This document shows positions 62,015 through 64,000 of a stretch of 64,000 nucleotides of DNA, piece by piece. The stretch covers positions 108,377 to 172,376 of the forward strand of contig NZ_BMQQ01000002.1 of the NCBI RefSeq assembly GCF_014648195.1, read 5' to 3'. Below the pieces are notes generated by a model. That model worked only from the letters and a program-made list of their open reading frames with translations, was not told where the DNA came from and did no database searches. The stretch comes from Streptomyces purpureus (lineage in GTDB: Bacteria; Actinomycetota; Actinomycetes; Streptomycetales; Streptomycetaceae). Position 1 is the first letter of the stretch, and each line of letters begins with the position of its first letter. The position numbers were made by a program, and so were the translations under genes.

Positions 62015-62440
62015 ATGGCCGCTACCCGTTCCGCCCATGCCGTCTGGGAGGGTGACCTCCTCAAGGGCTCGGGCGTCGTCTCCCTCGACTCCTCCGGCAT
62101 CGGCTCGTACCCGGTTTCCTGGCCGGCGCGCACCGAGGAGCCCGGCGGCAAGACCAGCCCCGAGGAGCTGATCGCGGCCGCCCACTCCTCCTGCTTCAAC
62201 ATGGCGTTCTCCAACATCCTGGCCAAGGCCGGCAACCCGCCGGCCCGCCTGGAGACCAAGGCCGACGTCACGTTCGTGCCGGGTCAGGGCATCACGGGCA
62301 GCCACCTCACCGTCCGCGGGACGGTGCCCGGCCTGGACGCGGAGGAGTTCCAGTCCATGGCCGAGGACGCCAAGAAGAACTGCCCGGTCAGCCAGGCCCT
62401 CACCGGTACGACGATCACCCTGACCGCCGAACTGGCCTGA
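62015..62440 (+). CDS. OsmC family peroxiredoxin
   Basis: A 141-residue OsmC-type hydroperoxide reductase with both catalytic cysteines, in 'AAAHSSCFNMAFS' (about residue 55) and 'KKNCPVSQAL' (about 122), and the N-terminal 'AHAVWEGDLLKGSG'. It detoxifies organic hydroperoxides. ATG 62015 has GAAAGGGA upstream. TAGGTT, overlapping the zapE stop (61978-61983), could be its -10. Confidence 0.95.
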   Translation: MAATRSAHAVWEGDLLKGSGVVSLDSSGIGSYPVSWPARTEEPGGKTSPEELIAAAHSSCFNMAFSNILAKAGNPPARLETKADVTFVPGQGITGSHLTVRGTVPGLDAEEFQSMAEDAKKNCPVSQALTGTTITLTAELA

Positions 62441-62488
62441 CGCGTAGGGGCAGTGCGTCCGCATCGGCCGCACGCCTGATACGTCGTA

Positions 62489-62558
62489 CGCCTCATGAGG
62501 CGACGTGGTCCGCATGGTTCACGTGCATCACTTCGAGTGATACACACATGCGGACCAC
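62489..62558. promoter_or_regulatory. Nested palindromes between osmC and phoX-like genes
   Basis: CGCCTCATGAGGCG (62489-62502) is a perfect palindrome. Next, GTGGTCCGCAT (62505-62515) is perfectly repeated in inverse at 62548-62558. Inside that pair sits ATCACT-TCG-AGTGAT (62527-62541), flanked by GTG (62523-62525) and CAC (62543-62545). GGTTCAC at 62516-62522 resembles a half of a Streptomyces PHO box. The region could combine an osmC terminator with a regulated phoX promoter. Confidence 0.55.
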
Positions 62559-62595
62559 AGTCATTTCCTGTCCGCCAGCAGGGAGTTGTTGCCTC

Positions 62596-63987
62596 ATGAC
62601 GTCCACATCCTCGCCTGGTTCCACATCTGGTTCCACGACACGCCGGCAGGTCCTCGCCCGCACCGGCGCCTCCGTCGCCTCGATCGCCTTCGCCGGGGCC
62701 CTGACCGAACTCTTCACCGGGACCGCCGCCGCCCGCGGCCACGCCGGATACGGCCCGCTCGTCCCCGACCCGGCCGGGCTCCTCGACCTCCCCAGAGGCT
62801 TCCGCTACAAGGTGCTCTCCCGGGAGGGCGAACCGCTGCGCTCCGGCGAAGGGCCCGTGCCGGGCAACCACGACGGGATGACCGCCCTGCCCGGCCGCCG
62901 CGGCCGGATCCACCTGGTCCGCAACCACGAGAACCGGGCCACCGCCCGCCTCGGCGTCCCCACCGTCGCCGGCCTCACCTACGACCCGGCCGCCAAGGGC
63001 GGCTGCACCGCGCTCGAACTCGACGGACGTGGCAGCGTCCTGGCCGAGCGGGTCGCCATCGCCGGGACGGCCGTCAACTGCGCGGGCGGGCCGACCCCCT
63101 GGAACACCTGGCTGACCTGCGAGGAGACCGAGGACAAGGCCGGCACCAACGGCTACACCAAGGACCACGGCTTCATCTTCGAGGTCGACCCGGCCGCCCC
63201 GCACCGCACCGGAGCCGTCCCGCTCACCGCCATGGGCCGCTTCCAGCACGAGGCGATCGCCGTCGATCCGTACAGCGGCATCGTGTACGAGACGGAGGAC
63301 GCCTTCCAGCGCCCCTTCGGCCTCTTCTACCGCTTCCTGCCCGAGAAACCGCTCGGCGGCACCGGCTCCCTGCGCGCCGGCGGCACCCTGGAGGCGATGC
63401 GGGTGCCGGGCGTCCCCGACCTCTCCGCGATCCAGGAGACCGGGGCGAGCTTCGACGGCGTGAGCTGGGTCCCCGTACCGGACCCGCAGGCGATCGAGAC
63501 CCCCATCCGGCTCCAGGACTTCGGCCCCCAGGGCATCACCCACGCCCAGAAGCTGGAGGGCTGCTACTGGAACGGGCGGTCCGTCTACTTCGTCTCCAGC
63601 TTCGCCCGCTCCGGGGACGGCTCGGCGGCCGACCACTACGGGCAGGTGTGGCGGTACGAGCCGCACCGCCGCCGCCTCACCCTCGTCGTCGTCTTCGGCC
63701 CGGACACGGACCTCCAGCTGCCCGGCGAGTCCCCGGACAACATCTGCCTGGCACCCGGCGGCGGACTGATGGTCTGCGAGGACGGGGACGGAGCGCAGCA
63801 TGTGTATGGGGTGACGAAGCGCGGCGAGGTGTACGCGCTGGCCCGCAACGCCCAGAACATCGGCACCGCCGAAGCTCCCGAGTGGGGCGAGTTCGCGGGC
63901 GTCACCTTCTCCCCGGACGGGGACACGATGTACGTGAACTGCTATACGCCGGGCACAACCTTTGCGGTGACAGGCCCGTGGTGCTGA
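62596..63987 (+). CDS. Tat-exported PhoX/DUF839-like phosphatase
   Basis: A 463-residue protein with a twin-arginine signal ('TTRRQVLARTGASVASIAFA', Arg pair near residue 17). The beta-propeller-like region shows PhoX/DUF839 features: 'LVRNHENRATA', 'GTAVNCAGGPTPWNTWLTCE', 'GRFQHEAIAVDPYSG', 'VYETEDAF', 'PDNICLAPGGGLMVCED' and 'GVTFSPDGDTMYVNCYTPG'. PhoX enzymes are Ca/Fe-dependent alkaline phosphatases with a metal-binding Cys; 'NCAGG' and 'TCEE' fit that site. ATG 62596 has AGGGAG upstream. It ends 13 bases before the window edge. Confidence 0.87.
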   Translation: MTSTSSPGSTSGSTTRRQVLARTGASVASIAFAGALTELFTGTAAARGHAGYGPLVPDPAGLLDLPRGFRYKVLSREGEPLRSGEGPVPGNHDGMTALPGRRGRIHLVRNHENRATARLGVPTVAGLTYDPAAKGGCTALELDGRGSVLAERVAIAGTAVNCAGGPTPWNTWLTCEETEDKAGTNGYTKDHGFIFEVDPAAPHRTGAVPLTAMGRFQHEAIAVDPYSGIVYETEDAFQRPFGLFYRFLPEKPLGGTGSLRAGGTLEAMRVPGVPDLSAIQETGASFDGVSWVPVPDPQAIETPIRLQDFGPQGITHAQKLEGCYWNGRSVYFVSSFARSGDGSAADHYGQVWRYEPHRRRLTLVVVFGPDTDLQLPGESPDNICLAPGGGLMVCEDGDGAQHVYGVTKRGEVYALARNAQNIGTAEAPEWGEFAGVTFSPDGDTMYVNCYTPGTTFAVTGPWC

Positions 63988-64000
63988 CGGGCTGAGCGGG

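Overview
The window reads as chromosomal Streptomyces (high-GC actinomycete) DNA. Evidence: third-codon-position GC bias throughout, frequent GTG and TTG starts, ATGA-coupled operons, rare in-frame TTA codons, and Streptomyces-type families such as a SAV2148-like HEPN protein, DUF1707-FHA, MsiK-style sugar ABC operons without an ATPase, and a mycothiol-type DsbA-fold reductase. I saw no rRNA, tRNA, CRISPR array, insertion sequence or phage module. The first gene is cut by the left edge; the last gene ends just inside the right edge.

Layout. 1-2.2 kb: the tail of a winged-HTH repeat protein and a GNAT acetyltransferase. 2.3-11.7 kb: a complete assimilatory sulfur operon. It runs from a short Cys-containing leader ORF through siroheme sulfite reductase, a 59-residue zinc-ribbon protein, cysH, cysC, cysD, cysN, a second small Cys-containing ORF, a sulfonate/nitrate-type ABC importer and a sirohydrochlorin chelatase. 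11.7-22.8 kb: mixed housekeeping and secreted functions (DsbA-like reductase, DUF1697, subtilase, macrolide-type glycosyltransferase behind a TetR-like operator, sugar ABC importer, phosphotransferase, epoxide-hydrolase-like protein, exonuclease, HEPN protein). 22.9-25.2 kb: two secreted proteins that together look like a copper amine oxidase split into N-terminal and catalytic chains. 25.3-30.0 kb and 47.8-49.5 kb: glgX, treY and treZ for the glycogen-to-trehalose route.

30.0-45.8 kb: between treY and treZ lies an accessory biosynthetic cluster, the main discovery of the window. On the plus strand it encodes an ANPLAAL-repeat protein, an AarF/UbiB kinase, an LCMT-type carboxyl methyltransferase, a small membrane protein, a DUF2156 aminoacyl-tRNA-dependent transferase, a ferritin-like diiron protein, a fatty acid desaturase, an acyl-CoA-dehydrogenase-fold flavin N-hydroxylase, a thioester-reductase-like NAD protein, a class III aminotransferase, an SRPBCC protein and a flavin reductase. 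It is flanked by a divergent shortened P450 and a convergent MMPL exporter. The N-hydroxylase + flavin reductase + tRNA-dependent transferase + membrane protein + diiron set matches the logic of valanimycin-type azoxy biosynthesis. The reductase, aminotransferase and desaturase would supply an (unsaturated) long-chain alkylamine, and the methyltransferase could cap a seryl carboxylate. My inference is a lipidic azoxy (azoxyalkene, azodyrecin/elaiomycin-like) pathway. Two of its genes carry a TTA codon, which suggests bldA-dependent expression.

45.9-64 kb: an FHA protein, GNAT, treZ, aldo/keto reductase, M24 peptidase, a membrane protein with a duplicated GSVAVGGD-type motif, a LysR regulator divergent from a glutamine-amidotransferase-like protein, a P-loop kinase, a VOC protein, a VWA/membrane protein pair, msrB, murC, a Rossmann-like protein, a RibD-C-like reductase, zapE, osmC and a Tat-exported PhoX-like protein. 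Start codons were chosen by ribosome-binding-site quality, overlaps and TAnnnT -10 boxes; several genes appear leaderless.
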